Assembly (NCBI RefSeq): GCF_036014215.1
Contig: NZ_CP107921.1
Location: 6,197,501-6,261,500 of the forward strand
Length of the DNA: 64,000 nucleotides
Origin: Streptomyces sp. NBC_00440
GTDB taxonomy: Bacteria > Actinomycetota > Actinomycetes > Streptomycetales > Streptomycetaceae
Direction of reading: 5' to 3'
This document shows positions 23,410 through 32,633 of this stretch, piece by piece (the first letter of the stretch is position 1; every line of letters begins with the position of its first letter). The notes under the pieces are model-generated. The model had not been told where the DNA came from. It made no database searches and saw only the letters and a program-made list of their open reading frames with translations. The position numbers and the translations under genes were made by a program.

Positions 23410-23479
23410 GTCTCCATGATGCGGGTTCTTCCGTGCGAGTCCTGTGAGTCCTCGATGTGAGTCCTCGGTGCGGCGGTGC

Positions 23480-23504
23480 GGGGGCGGGGTGGGGTGGGGT
23501 GGGG
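23480..23504 (+). repeat. perfect G-quadruplex motif
   Basis: Five G runs (G5, then four G4) are separated by single nucleotides (C, T, T, T). This is an ideal short-loop intrastrand quadruplex sequence. It lies between divergent nei (start 23409) and the monooxygenase gene (start 23659), on the non-template strand for the latter. Confidence 0.85.
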
Positions 23505-23547
23505 CTGTTCTGGGCCCGCGCCGTTGGGCTGCGCGTGATTGCCAAGT

Positions 23548-23584
23548 GGAACCTCGTTCCGTATTGTTGGCGGAACGGTGTTCC
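23548..23584 (+). promoter_or_regulatory. paired palindromic operators GGAAC-N3-GTTCC
   Basis: Two 13-bp palindromes, GGAACCTCGTTCC (23548-23560) and GGAACGGTGTTCC (23572-23584), have centres 24 bp apart; a GTTCC half-site follows at 23593-23597. Their position 75-110 bp before the monooxygenase start fits a repressor (for example TetR-type) binding two sites. No cognate regulator gene is adjacent. Confidence 0.6.
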
Positions 23585-23658
23585 GTTTGGTTGTTCCGGT
23601 CGTGGATCCCGTGGCGCTCCTGCCCGGCGCCGCCGACATTGAAAGGACCAGTGGCCCC

Positions 23659-24552
23659 ATGCCGCAATCACCTCAGCCCAGTTTCGGGATCATGACCGCC
23701 CCCTCGCAGGTCGGTTACGAAGACATCCTGCGGGTCTGGCGAGAGGCCGACGCCATCCCGGAGATCGAGCACGCATGGCTCTTCGACCACCTCATGCCGA
23801 TCTGGGGCGACCCGAACGGGGTGGCCTACGAAGGGTGGACGCTGCTCTCGGCCCTCGCCGCGCAGACCCGGAGACTGCGTCTGGGGGTGCTCGTGACCAG
23901 TAACCGCTTCCGTCCTCCGGCGATGCTGGCCAAGATCGCCGCGACCGTCGACGTCATCTCCGGCGGACGGCTCGACTTCGGCATCGGTGCCGGCTCACGG
24001 CCCGGTCACCCGGTGGCCCGGCGCGAGTACGAAGCACATGGCCTGCCCTTCCACGACGCCGCTCATGCCGTCGCCGGTCTCGCCGAAGCGTGCACGGTGA
24101 TCCGGCGGCTGTGGACCGAGCCGGAACCGTTCGACTTCCACGGCGCCCATATCCAGCTCACCGGTGCGTTCGGCAACCCAAAACCGGTTCAGCGCCCGCA
24201 CCCGCCCATCCTCATCGGCGGACGCGCGTCCTCGACGCTGCGCGTGGTGGCCGACCACGCCGACCTGTGGAACTACCCCGGCGGCGACATCGATGACGCC
24301 ATCGGCCGCAGCGCACTGCTGGACCGCTACTGCACCGAAATCGGGCGCGATCCCGCCGCGATCACCCGCTCGCTCGTGCTGTCGGTCTCCTACGACGATC
24401 CCGGCACCACCCGGGACGCGATCGGCAGAGCAACCGCGGCCGGTTTCCAGCACATCGTCCTGGCGCTGTCGGCGCCCTACCCCGCCGATGTCGCACGGTG
24501 GGTCGCCGACGAACTCATCACCGCGTCGGCCCAGGAGGCCGCAGGAATTTAG
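23659..24552 (+). CDS. LLM-class (F420-dependent type) flavin monooxygenase/oxidoreductase
   Basis: 297 aa, ATG 23659 with GAAAGGA about 11 nt upstream. Luciferase-like TIM-barrel features are present: FGIMTAPSQVGYEDI, EHAWLFDHLMP, LRLGVLVTSNRFRPPAMLAKIAATVDVISGGRLDFGIGAG. The strong resemblance to the LVTSNRFRPP..LAK..ATVD.ISGGR signature of F420-dependent members suggests F420 rather than FMN as cofactor, but this is inference. The substrate is unknown. The upstream operator pair suggests ligand-responsive control. It is convergent with the lhr helicase gene. Confidence 0.85.
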   Translation: MPQSPQPSFGIMTAPSQVGYEDILRVWREADAIPEIEHAWLFDHLMPIWGDPNGVAYEGWTLLSALAAQTRRLRLGVLVTSNRFRPPAMLAKIAATVDVISGGRLDFGIGAGSRPGHPVARREYEAHGLPFHDAAHAVAGLAEACTVIRRLWTEPEPFDFHGAHIQLTGAFGNPKPVQRPHPPILIGGRASSTLRVVADHADLWNYPGGDIDDAIGRSALLDRYCTEIGRDPAAITRSLVLSVSYDDPGTTRDAIGRATAAGFQHIVLALSAPYPADVARWVADELITASAQEAAGI

Positions 24553-24603
24553 ACTGCCCGGCAATGGGGGGCTTGGGCCCTTGCCGATGCGGGGCCGCCG
24601 CAG

Positions 24604-27600
24604 TCAGGCTCTCAGCCGCAGCCCCCTGGGGGTGGCGACGAAACCGGCTGCCTCCAGGGTCCGGCCCAGGTCGGAGGTGAGAGCGGCCGCGCCGTTGGTG
24701 CGCTCCACGGTCACAGTGCCCAGCGCCCCCGAAGCCGCCGCCGTGGCGAGCGCCTGGCCGGCGGCCAGCAGTCCGGGGTGGTCGGGCTCGGTGGGCCAGG
24801 CCAGCAGGCTCTTGCCGCCGCGCTCCATGTAGAGGATCAGCTCTCCGTCCACGAGGACGACCAGAGCGCCCGCCTTGCGGCCGGGCTTGTGGCCCACCCC
24901 GCCCGGGGACTCCGGCCAGGGCAGCGCCGCTCCATAGGCGTTCGCCGGATCCGCCGCGGCGAGCACCAGCGCCCGGCCCGGTGCCCCCGAATCCGTACGG
25001 TCGCGGGCGGTGGCCGCCGCGCGCAGCCGGTCGACCGCACCGTCCATCGCGAACTGGGCCGCGCCCAGGCCCTCCACGACATAGCCCCGCCGCGCCTGCC
25101 CGCTGTCCTCGAACGCGGAGAGGATGCGGTAGACCGCGGAGAAGCCGCCCTCGACCCCCTCGGCCGATACCGCGCCACGGGTGACGACGCCGTGCCGGTC
25201 CAGGAGCGTGCGGGCCAGGGCATGAGCGCGGTGGGTCGCCTCCGGCTCGGCGGCGGGGAGCAGGGACCAGCGGCCCGCCACGGTCGGTGGGCCGGTACGA
25301 GAAGCGGGGCGCGCCGCGCCGGTGAGGGTGCCGTACCGCCCCCGCGGGACCGTCCGGCGGGCGCGGTGGGCGGTGGAGCCCGCCGTCCGGCCCGAGCCGA
25401 GCAGGGAGCGGAGCGGGGCCAGGGTGTCGTTGGTCAGCCTCCCCGACCAGGCCAGGTCCCAGATGGCGTCGGCCAGTTGGGGATCGGTGCAGTCCGGGTG
25501 GGTGGTGGCGCGGACGTGGTCCTTGAGCTGACGGAAGAAGAGTCCGTAGCCCGGGGCGAGCGCCTGGAGCACGGACTCGTGCAGCGCGCTCAGTTCCAGT
25601 GGGTGGGGCGGTGGGACGAGCAGCGGTGCGCTGTCCGCGAGGAAGAGGGAGATCCAGCCGTCCTTGCCCGGCAGCGCGCCCGCTCCGGCCCAGACGACCT
25701 CACCGGTGGTGGTGAGTTCGTCGAGGAGCGCCGGTGTGTAACCGGACACCCGCGACGGCAGGATCAGTCTCTCCAGGGCGGAGGCGGGGACGGGCGCCCC
25801 CTGGAGCTGCTCGACGGCGCGCGCCAGGCCGTCGATGCCCCGCAGGCTCCCGGCCCCGAGGTGCTGCCACTGTGGCAGGAACGAGGCGAGCGCCTCGGGC
25901 GGTACCGGTTCGAGCTCCTCGCGCAGGGCCGCGAGGGAGCGGCGGCGGAGTCTGCGCAGCACCGTGGCGTCGCACCACTCCTGGCCGATGCCGGACGGAT
26001 GGAACTCGCCCTGGACGACCCGGCCCGCGGCGGCGAGCCGCTGCAGCGCGCCGTCCGTGACCGCGCTGCCCAGGCCGAAGCGTGCCGCCGCCGTCGACGA
26101 GGTGAACGGGCCGTGCGTCCGTGCGAAGCGGGAGAGCAGATCGCCCAGCGGGTCCTTGACCGGCTCGGTGAAGGCCTCGGGCACGCCCACCGGGAGGGCT
26201 GTGCCGAGCGCGTCCCGCAGTCTGCCCGCGTCCTCGATAGCCGCCCAGTGGTCGGTGCCCGCGATACGGACCCGGATGGCCCGGCGGGCGGCCGCGAGGT
26301 CCGGCGCCCACTGCGGTTCGGCTCCGCGCTCGGCCAGTTCGGCGTCGGTCAGCGGGCCGAGCAGCCGCAGCCGGTCCGCCACCCCCTCGGCGTCCTTGAT
26401 CCGACGGTCCTCCGTCAGCCACTGGAGCTCGCGCTCCAGCTCGTCCAGCACGTCGGCGTCCAGCAGCTCGCGCAGTTCGGCCCGGCCCAGCAGCTCGGCA
26501 AGGAGCCGGGAGTCCAGCGAGAGGGCCGCCGCCCGGCGCTCGGCGAGCGGGGAGTCGCCCTCGTACAGGAACTGGGCGACATAGCCGAAGAGCAGCGAGC
26601 GCGCGAACGGTGAGGGCTCGGCCGTGGTGACTTCGACGAGGCGGACGCGGCGCGACTCGATGTCACCCATCAGCTCGGTGAGGCCCGGTACGTCGAACAC
26701 GTCCTGAAGGCATTCGCGGACGGCTTCGAGGACGATCGGGAACGAGCCGAACTCGCTGGCGACCTGGAGGAGCTGGGAGGCCCGCTGACGCTGCTGCCAC
26801 AGGGGTGTCCGCTTGCCGGGGCTGCGGCGCGGCAGGAGGAGGGCGCGGGCGGCGCACTCGCGGAAACGGGAGGCGAAGAGGGCCGAGCTGCCGACCTGGT
26901 CCGTGACGATCTGATTGATCTCGCCCTTGTCGAAAGCCACATCGGCCGCTCCGAGCGGGGCCTGCTCGGTGTCGTACTCGACGCCCGGCGCGGCCGGGTC
27001 GCCGTCCAGCAGGTCGAGGCCCATCAGATCCGCGTCGGGGAGCCGCAGCACGATCCCGTCGTCGGCATGCATGACCTGCGCGTCCATCCCGTACCGCTCG
27101 GAGAGCTTGGCGCCGAGTGCGAGCGCCCAGGGTGCGTGCACCTGCGCGCCGAACGGGGAGTGGACGACCACCCGCCAGTCGCCCAGTTCGTCACGGAACC
27201 GCTCCACGACGATGGTCCGGTCGTCCGGCACATGGCCGCAGGCGCGGCGCTGCTCGTCCAGGTAGGACAGGACGTTGTCAGCGGCCCAGGCGTCGAGCCC
27301 GGCAGCGAGCAGCCGCAGCCGGGCGTCGTCCGGAGCGAGGCCGCCCACCTCGCGGAGGAACGCGCCCACGGCGCGGCCCAGTTCGAGCGGGCGGCCCAGC
27401 TGGTCGCCCTTCCAGAACGGCAGCCGGCCCGGCACCCCGGGGGCCGGGGTGACCAGCACCCGGTCGCGGGTGATGTCCTCGATACGCCAGGACGTGGTGC
27501 CGAGGGTGAAGACGTCGCCCACCCGGGACTCGTAGACCATCTCCTCGTCCAGCTCACCGACCCGCCCCCCGCCCTTCTTGGGGTCGGCCCCGGCGAGGAA

Positions 27601-29229
27601 GACTCCGAAGAGACCGCGGTCGGGGATGGTGCCGCCGGAGGTGACAGCGAGGCGCTGCGCCCCGGGACGGCCCGTGACCGTACCGGCGATCCGGTCCCAC
27701 ACCACGCGCGGACGCAACTCCGCGAAGGCGTCCGACGGATAGCGTCCGGCGAGCATGTCCAGGACCGCTGTGAAAGCGGACTCGGGAAGCGCGGCGAACG
27801 GCGCCGCGCGGCGCACCACCGCCAGCAGGTCGTCGGCCTGCCAGCTGTCGAGAGCCACCATCGCGACCAGCTGCTGGGCCAGTACGTCCAGCGGGTTCGA
27901 CGGGATCCGCAGCGCCTCGATCGAGCCGGTGCGCATCCGCTCGGTCACCACGGCGGCCTGCACCAGGTCCCCCCGGTACTTGGGGAAGACGACACCGGTG
28001 GAGACGGCGCCCACCTGGTGCCCCGCGCGCCCCACCCGCTGGAGGCCGGAGGCCACCGATGGTGGCGACTCGACCTGGATGACCAGATCCACCGCCCCCA
28101 TGTCGATCCCCAGCTCAAGACTGGAGGTGGCCACGACAGCGGGCAGCCGGCCCGCCTTGAGATCCTCCTCGACCTGGGCGCGCTGCTCCTTGGACACCGA
28201 GCCGTGGTGGGCGCGGGCGAGCAGCGCGGGCGCGCCCTTGGCGGCGCCCGACTCGGCCATCACCTCGGCGGGGGAGTGGGCCTCCGGCATGATCTCCCCG
28301 GTGGCCCGCTCGTACGCGATCTCGTTCAGCCTGTTGCACAGGCGCTCCGCCAGACGGCGGGAGTTGGCGAAGACGATCGTCGAGCGGTGCGCCTGGACCA
28401 GATCCGCGATGCGCTCCTCGACATGCGGCCAGATGGAGGGCTTCTCGGCCTTGTCCGGGTCCGTGTCGGATGCGGGGGAGCCGCCCAGCTCTCCGAGGTC
28501 CTCGACGGGGACGACCACCGAGAGGTCGAACTCCTTGCCGGAGGGCGGCTGCACGATCTCGGCCTTGCGCTGCGGCGAGAGGTAACGGGCGATCTCGTCC
28601 ACCGGCCTGACCGTCGCGGACAGCCCGATCCGGCGGGCCGGGCGCGGCAGCAGCTCGTCCAGGCGCTCCAGCGAGACGGCGAGATGGGCACCCCGCTTCG
28701 TGCCGGCCACCGCGTGGACCTCGTCGAGAATCACCGTCTCGACGCCCGCCAGCGCGTCACGCGCGGACGAGGTGAGCATCAGGAACAGCGACTCGGGGGT
28801 GGTGATCAGAATGTCCGGCGGCCGGAGCGCCATGGACCGCCGCTCGGCGGCCGGGGTGTCGCCGGAGCGGATACCGACCCGTACATCGGGCTCGGGCAGC
28901 CCGAGCCGCACCGACTCCTGGCGGATGCCGGTGAGCGGGCTGCGGAGATTGCGCTCGACGTCGACGGCGAGCGCCTTGAGCGGCGAGACATACAGGACCC
29001 GGCAGCGCTTCCTGGCATCGGCGGGCGGTGGCGCCGACGCCAGCTGGTCGAGGGCGGCCAGGAACGCGGCGAGCGTCTTGCCGGAGCCGGTCGGGGCCAC
29101 GACCAGCACGTCGGACCCGGCACCGATCGCCCGCCACGCGCCGTCCTGGGCCGGAGTGGGCGCGCTAAAGGCCCCCGTGAACCAGCCGCGGGTCGCGGGG
29201 GAGAAGGAGTCGAGCGCTGACCTCACCAT
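24604..29229 (-). CDS. lhr: Lhr-family ATP-dependent helicase
   Basis: 1541 aa superfamily-2 helicase. The N-terminal half has Walker A (VVAPTGSGKTLAAF), a DEVH box (VILDEVHAVAGTKRG), motif III-like SAT (IGLSATVRP), and motifs V/VI (SSLELGIDMGAVDLVIQVESP, QRVGRAGHQ). The long C-terminal Lhr domain of winged helices and beta barrel follows. In mycobacteria Lhr is a 3'-5' ssDNA-dependent translocase induced by DNA damage. Start: ATG 29229 (MVRSALDSF) has GGGGG just upstream; ATG 29238 and 29259 are also in frame. Full family length, no defect seen. Confidence 0.94.
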   Translation of the reverse strand: MVRSALDSFSPATRGWFTGAFSAPTPAQDGAWRAIGAGSDVLVVAPTGSGKTLAAFLAALDQLASAPPPADARKRCRVLYVSPLKALAVDVERNLRSPLTGIRQESVRLGLPEPDVRVGIRSGDTPAAERRSMALRPPDILITTPESLFLMLTSSARDALAGVETVILDEVHAVAGTKRGAHLAVSLERLDELLPRPARRIGLSATVRPVDEIARYLSPQRKAEIVQPPSGKEFDLSVVVPVEDLGELGGSPASDTDPDKAEKPSIWPHVEERIADLVQAHRSTIVFANSRRLAERLCNRLNEIAYERATGEIMPEAHSPAEVMAESGAAKGAPALLARAHHGSVSKEQRAQVEEDLKAGRLPAVVATSSLELGIDMGAVDLVIQVESPPSVASGLQRVGRAGHQVGAVSTGVVFPKYRGDLVQAAVVTERMRTGSIEALRIPSNPLDVLAQQLVAMVALDSWQADDLLAVVRRAAPFAALPESAFTAVLDMLAGRYPSDAFAELRPRVVWDRIAGTVTGRPGAQRLAVTSGGTIPDRGLFGVFLAGADPKKGGGRVGELDEEMVYESRVGDVFTLGTTSWRIEDITRDRVLVTPAPGVPGRLPFWKGDQLGRPLELGRAVGAFLREVGGLAPDDARLRLLAAGLDAWAADNVLSYLDEQRRACGHVPDDRTIVVERFRDELGDWRVVVHSPFGAQVHAPWALALGAKLSERYGMDAQVMHADDGIVLRLPDADLMGLDLLDGDPAAPGVEYDTEQAPLGAADVAFDKGEINQIVTDQVGSSALFASRFRECAARALLLPRRSPGKRTPLWQQRQRASQLLQVASEFGSFPIVLEAVRECLQDVFDVPGLTELMGDIESRRVRLVEVTTAEPSPFARSLLFGYVAQFLYEGDSPLAERRAAALSLDSRLLAELLGRAELRELLDADVLDELERELQWLTEDRRIKDAEGVADRLRLLGPLTDAELAERGAEPQWAPDLAAARRAIRVRIAGTDHWAAIEDAGRLRDALGTALPVGVPEAFTEPVKDPLGDLLSRFARTHGPFTSSTAAARFGLGSAVTDGALQRLAAAGRVVQGEFHPSGIGQEWCDATVLRRLRRRSLAALREELEPVPPEALASFLPQWQHLGAGSLRGIDGLARAVEQLQGAPVPASALERLILPSRVSGYTPALLDELTTTGEVVWAGAGALPGKDGWISLFLADSAPLLVPPPHPLELSALHESVLQALAPGYGLFFRQLKDHVRATTHPDCTDPQLADAIWDLAWSGRLTNDTLAPLRSLLGSGRTAGSTAHRARRTVPRGRYGTLTGAARPASRTGPPTVAGRWSLLPAAEPEATHRAHALARTLLDRHGVVTRGAVSAEGVEGGFSAVYRILSAFEDSGQARRGYVVEGLGAAQFAMDGAVDRLRAAATARDRTDSGAPGRALVLAAADPANAYGAALPWPESPGGVGHKPGRKAGALVVLVDGELILYMERGGKSLLAWPTEPDHPGLLAAGQALATAAASGALGTVTVERTNGAAALTSDLGRTLEAAGFVATPRGLRLRA

Positions 29230-29288
29230 GTCCCCCATCGTGCACCCCACCACTGACAACCGCCCGGACCTGGGGAAACAATGAAGTC

Positions 29289-30164
29289 ATGGAGCCATGG
29301 GGAACACCGGCGCCGGGTGGCGAGGAGCGTGCACGGCACTGGCGGCTCGACGAGCTGCCCGGGGTCGACCTGCTGCACGCCCGCTACATCCGCAAATCCT
29401 TCCCCCGGCACACGCACGAGTCGTTCGTCATGGCCGCGATCACCTACGGCGTGGAGGCGTTCCACAACCGCACCGAGCTGGTCAGGGCGGGGCCGGGCCA
29501 GCTCGCTCTGGTGAACCCCGACACTGCGCACACCGGGTTCGCGGGCGTGCCCGAGGGCTGGATCTACCGCACGCTCTACCCGTCCGCCGAACTGATCGCC
29601 GAGGTCGCCGCCGACATCAGCACCCTGCGCGGCTCTGTCGGTTTCACCTCACCGGTCGTCGACGACCCGGAGGCCGCGCGCCTCGTCGTCGGTGTGCACC
29701 GGGCGGCCGAGCAGGGCAACGCGCTGGCCGCCGACAGCCTGCTGCGGCTCGCCGTCGCCCGGCTGCTGCGCACCCACGGGGGCGGGCTCCCCGAGCGTTC
29801 GCCGCGCAGCGCGGGCGCCGAGAACGCGGCCCGCGCGCGTGCCGTGCTGGAGGAGCGGATGGTGCGGCCGCCGTCCCTCGACCGGCTCGCCGCCGACCTC
29901 GGCACCAGCCCGTTCGCCCTGCTGCGCGCCTTCCGGGCGGCGTACGGGATGCCGCCGCACACCTGGCTCACCGATGCGCGGGTGCGGCGGGCCAGGCACC
30001 TCCTGGAGGCGGGCACGACACCCGCGGAGGCGGCGGCCGCCGTCGGATTCACCGATCAGCCGCATCTGAACCGGCATTTCAGCCGGATCGTGGGGGTGCC
30101 GCCGGGCGCGTACCAGCGGGGCCGCGCAAGAACGTACAAGACCGGACCGGAATCCTCCTCGTAA
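29289..30164 (+). CDS. AraC-family transcriptional regulator
   Basis: 291 aa. An N-terminal cupin-like ligand domain (FPRHTHESFVMAAITYG, NPDTAHTGFAG) is followed by a C-terminal double HTH of AraC type (about 185-285; LDRLAADLGTSPFALLRAFR, ARHLLEAGTTPAEAAAAVGF, QPHLNRHFSRIVGVPPGAY). It lies 10 bp before azlC, the usual pairing, and is likely to control azlCD in response to an amino acid or related signal. The divergent lhr gene starts only 59 bp away. Confidence 0.9.
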   Translation: MEPWGTPAPGGEERARHWRLDELPGVDLLHARYIRKSFPRHTHESFVMAAITYGVEAFHNRTELVRAGPGQLALVNPDTAHTGFAGVPEGWIYRTLYPSAELIAEVAADISTLRGSVGFTSPVVDDPEAARLVVGVHRAAEQGNALAADSLLRLAVARLLRTHGGGLPERSPRSAGAENAARARAVLEERMVRPPSLDRLAADLGTSPFALLRAFRAAYGMPPHTWLTDARVRRARHLLEAGTTPAEAAAAVGFTDQPHLNRHFSRIVGVPPGAYQRGRARTYKTGPESSS

Positions 30165-30174
30165 CGTCTGCCCG

Positions 30175-30996
30175 GTGGCAGTGGAACGGACAGTACCTAC
30201 GGACTCCGGCGCAGATCCGGAACAGAGAGCGGACTCGGCCGTCATCAGGGACGCGCTCGGTGTCGGCGTCGCGGTCGGGCTCTCCGGGTTCGCCTTCGGT
30301 GTGACCTCGGCGGGCTCCGGTCTCAGCCTGTTGCAGACCTGTCTCCTCAGCCTGCTGGTCTTCACCGGCGCCTCACAGTTCGCGCTGGTCGGGGCGCTGG
30401 CGGCGGGAGGCAGCCCGTTCGCCGCCGCTGCGGGAGCCTTCTTCCTCGGCGTCCGCAACACCTTCTACGGGCTGCGGCTGTCCCAGCTGCTGGCCCTGCC
30501 GCGCGCCGTACGCCCCTTCGCCGCCCACTGGGTGATCGACGAGACGACCGCCGTCACCCTGGCCCAGCCGACCCGGCGTGCGGCCCGGATCGGATTCACC
30601 GCCACGGGGCTGACCCTGTATGTGCTGTGGAACCTCACCACACTGCTCGGCGCGCTGGGCGCGGAAGCGCTGGGCGACACCGGGGCCTGGGGCCTCGACG
30701 CGGCCGGGCCCGCGGTCTTCCTCGCCCTCCTCGCCCCCATGCTGCGGACGACGACGGAGCGGGCGGTCGCCGGGCTGGCCGTCGTGCTGGGCCTCGGGCT
30801 GCTGCCGCTGGTGCCCGGCGGGGTGCCGGTACTGATCGCCGCGCTCGCGGCACCGGCTGTGCTGTTCCTCAAGGGGCGCGGCGTCAGCCGTACGAGCGGG
30901 GTGGCGATGCGGGTCCGGGGCGGCCGGGCAGACCGGACGGGCCTGAAGGACCAGAAGGACCTCGAAGAGACAGAGAAGAAGGGGCAGGAGCGTTGA
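30175..30996 (+). CDS. azlC: AzlC-family branched-chain amino acid exporter subunit
   Basis: 273 aa, GTG start. About six membrane segments (from about 25 to 235). The AzlC signature is seen in FAFGVTSAGSGLSLLQTC, FTGASQFALVGAL and FLGVRNTFYGLRLSQLL. With AzlD it forms an exporter first known from 4-azaleucine resistance in Bacillus. The C-terminal tail is charged and repetitive (RADRTGLKDQKDLEETEKK). The stop overlaps the azlD start (TTGA). Confidence 0.9.
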   Translation: MAVERTVPTDSGADPEQRADSAVIRDALGVGVAVGLSGFAFGVTSAGSGLSLLQTCLLSLLVFTGASQFALVGALAAGGSPFAAAAGAFFLGVRNTFYGLRLSQLLALPRAVRPFAAHWVIDETTAVTLAQPTRRAARIGFTATGLTLYVLWNLTTLLGALGAEALGDTGAWGLDAAGPAVFLALLAPMLRTTTERAVAGLAVVLGLGLLPLVPGGVPVLIAALAAPAVLFLKGRGVSRTSGVAMRVRGGRADRTGLKDQKDLEETEKKGQER

Positions 30997-31298
30997 GCGT
31001 CTGGATCGCGATCGGGGCGACGGCCGTCGGCTGCTACCTCGTCAAACTGCTCGGTCTGCTGGTCCCCGCGGGGACGCTTGAGCGGCCGGTCGTCAAGCGG
31101 CTGTCCTCGCTGCTCCCGGTCGCGCTGCTGGCGGCCCTCACCGCTCAGCAGACCTTCGCGGACGGCCACCACCTCGTACTGGACGCGCGAGGCGCGGGGG
31201 TCGCGGCGGCGGCGCTCGCACTGGTGTTGCGCGCCCCCTTCCTGGTGGTCGTCGGAGTCGCCGTGGCAGTCACCGCCGGGGTGCGCGCACTGGGCTGA
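30993..31298 (+). CDS. azlD: AzlD-family branched-chain amino acid exporter subunit
   Basis: 101 aa small membrane protein with three or four hydrophobic segments (SVWIAIGATAVGCYLVKLLG, SLLPVALLAALTAQQTF). It starts at TTG 30993, overlapping the azlC stop by 4 bp, with GGGGCAGGAG immediately upstream. It partners AzlC. Confidence 0.88.
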   Translation: MSVWIAIGATAVGCYLVKLLGLLVPAGTLERPVVKRLSSLLPVALLAALTAQQTFADGHHLVLDARGAGVAAAALALVLRAPFLVVVGVAVAVTAGVRALG

Positions 31299-31316
31299 AC
31301 CCGGTGCACCGGACAT

Positions 31317-31356
31317 CCGCTCGCCCCCCCGCACCGCTGCGCGCGGGGGCGGGCGG
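31317..31356 (+). terminator. hairpin between convergent azlD and the prenyltransferase-like gene
   Basis: A 12-bp G+C stem CCGCTCGCCCCC / GGGGGCGGGCGG (one G-T pair) with a 16-nt loop fills almost the whole gap between the two stop codons. It lacks a T run, as many Streptomyces terminators do. Confidence 0.6.
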
Positions 31357-32271
31357 TCAGGCGACGTCGCGGCCGTGGGCCCGCAGCGTCAGCAGCGCCT
31401 GGACCGTCACCATGGGCCGCGCCTCGATCTGTGGAGCCGGTGCCCAGGAACGCCAGTTGACCGGCCAGCCGCCGTCCTCGCGCTGCTCGCCCGCCAGGAA
31501 GTCCAGCGAACGGGCCATCTCCTCGTCGGTGAACCAGCCGCGCGCCAGGGAGCCGGGCACGCGTGCGTAGTCGTACGGAAAGTGTTGTTCCCCCGGCGCG
31601 TACCCCGGCGCGACCGGATACGACGCGCGGTCCTCCGGGTCCAGCACGGCCAGCCGCTGCTCCCGCACCTGCCGGCCCAGCCGGTCGGCAGCCGCCTCGG
31701 CCCGCGACCGGTCGGGGACGCCGTCCAGGAAGGCGACCGCCGCCTGGATCTCGTACGGGTGGGAGTGCTCCAGCGCGTCGACCGCGTTCCAGCAGAAGTC
31801 GGTCGCCCGGAAGAGCCAGGCGTGCCAGACCTCGTTGCGGTGCAGCACGCCCACCACGGGCCCGGTGGCCAGCAGCTCGCTCGGCGGGTCGTCGACGACC
31901 GGGATGAACGGCGCGCACGGGTAGCCGCGCTGCGAGGGGTGGACCGCGGGCAGCGCGCCGTCCCTGGTGGACACCTCGGTGAGATACCGGCACACCCGCT
32001 CCACCCGCATACCGCCACAGCGCCCCACGGAGTCGAGGACGTGCAGCGCGTGCGCCGTGTGCAGCGGCTGGCTCAGCGGGCCGCGCAGATCGGGTTCGAG
32101 TGCGTGTCCGTACCCGCCGTCCTCGTTGAGGTGGGCGGCGAGCGCGGCTTCCACCGCGTCGGCACGTCCGTCGAGGAAGTGGTACGCGAACCGCCGCTGT
32201 TCCAGCACCCGGGCCGTCAGCCAGATGAAGTGCTCGGCGCGTGCGAGAGGAGATAGTCCGGTTCCAGCCAT
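31357..32271 (-). CDS. Prenyltransferase/squalene-cyclase-like repeat protein, function unknown
   Basis: 304 aa. It shows alpha-alpha barrel repeat features of the terpenoid-cyclase/prenyltransferase superfamily: LNEDGGYGHALEPDLRG (about 70-87), SLDFLAGEQREDGGWPVNW near 270, and spaced Leu-rich helices. The catalytic DxDD motif of squalene cyclases is not seen, so an enzymatic role is doubtful. Homologues are common in Streptomyces beside unrelated genes. It is convergent with azlD; no function can be named. Confidence 0.72.
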   Translation of the reverse strand: MAGTGLSPLARAEHFIWLTARVLEQRRFAYHFLDGRADAVEAALAAHLNEDGGYGHALEPDLRGPLSQPLHTAHALHVLDSVGRCGGMRVERVCRYLTEVSTRDGALPAVHPSQRGYPCAPFIPVVDDPPSELLATGPVVGVLHRNEVWHAWLFRATDFCWNAVDALEHSHPYEIQAAVAFLDGVPDRSRAEAAADRLGRQVREQRLAVLDPEDRASYPVAPGYAPGEQHFPYDYARVPGSLARGWFTDEEMARSLDFLAGEQREDGGWPVNWRSWAPAPQIEARPMVTVQALLTLRAHGRDVA

Positions 32272-32350
32272 GCTCCGAAGGTAGAGCGGAATGAGCCCAG
32301 GGCAAGGGCGCCGGGCAAGGCTGCACTCTCAGGGGCTGGATACTGAAGTC

Positions 32351-32545
32351 ATGCGGTTGACGATTTTCTGGGAGCGGATGGCGGAGCACTTCGGCGAGGG
32401 GTACGCCGATTCGTTCGCCCGCGACCATGTGATGGCGGAGCTGGGCGGCCGTACGGTGCACGAGGCGCTGGCCGCCGGCTGGGAGACGAGGGACGTCTGG
32501 CGGGGTGTCTGCGCGGCGGCGGACATCCCCGAGGACCGGCGCTGA
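32351..32545 (+). CDS. DUF3046 protein
   Basis: 64 aa. The sequence MRLTIFWERMAEHFGEGYAD, then AELGGRTVHEALAAGWETRDVW, fits the actinobacterial DUF3046 family. Members typically sit a short distance upstream of recA, as here. Function unknown. It shares no domain with a known DNA-repair factor, although the conserved position near recA-recX is suggestive. Confidence 0.88.
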   Translation: MRLTIFWERMAEHFGEGYADSFARDHVMAELGGRTVHEALAAGWETRDVWRGVCAAADIPEDRR

Positions 32546-32633
32546 GCGCCCGCGGGTCCGGGGGCGTGCGGCCGGTTGTCACACGGGTACGCGAGACTGG
32601 GCCTGTGCCACCGACCGTCTGTGCCACCGACCG

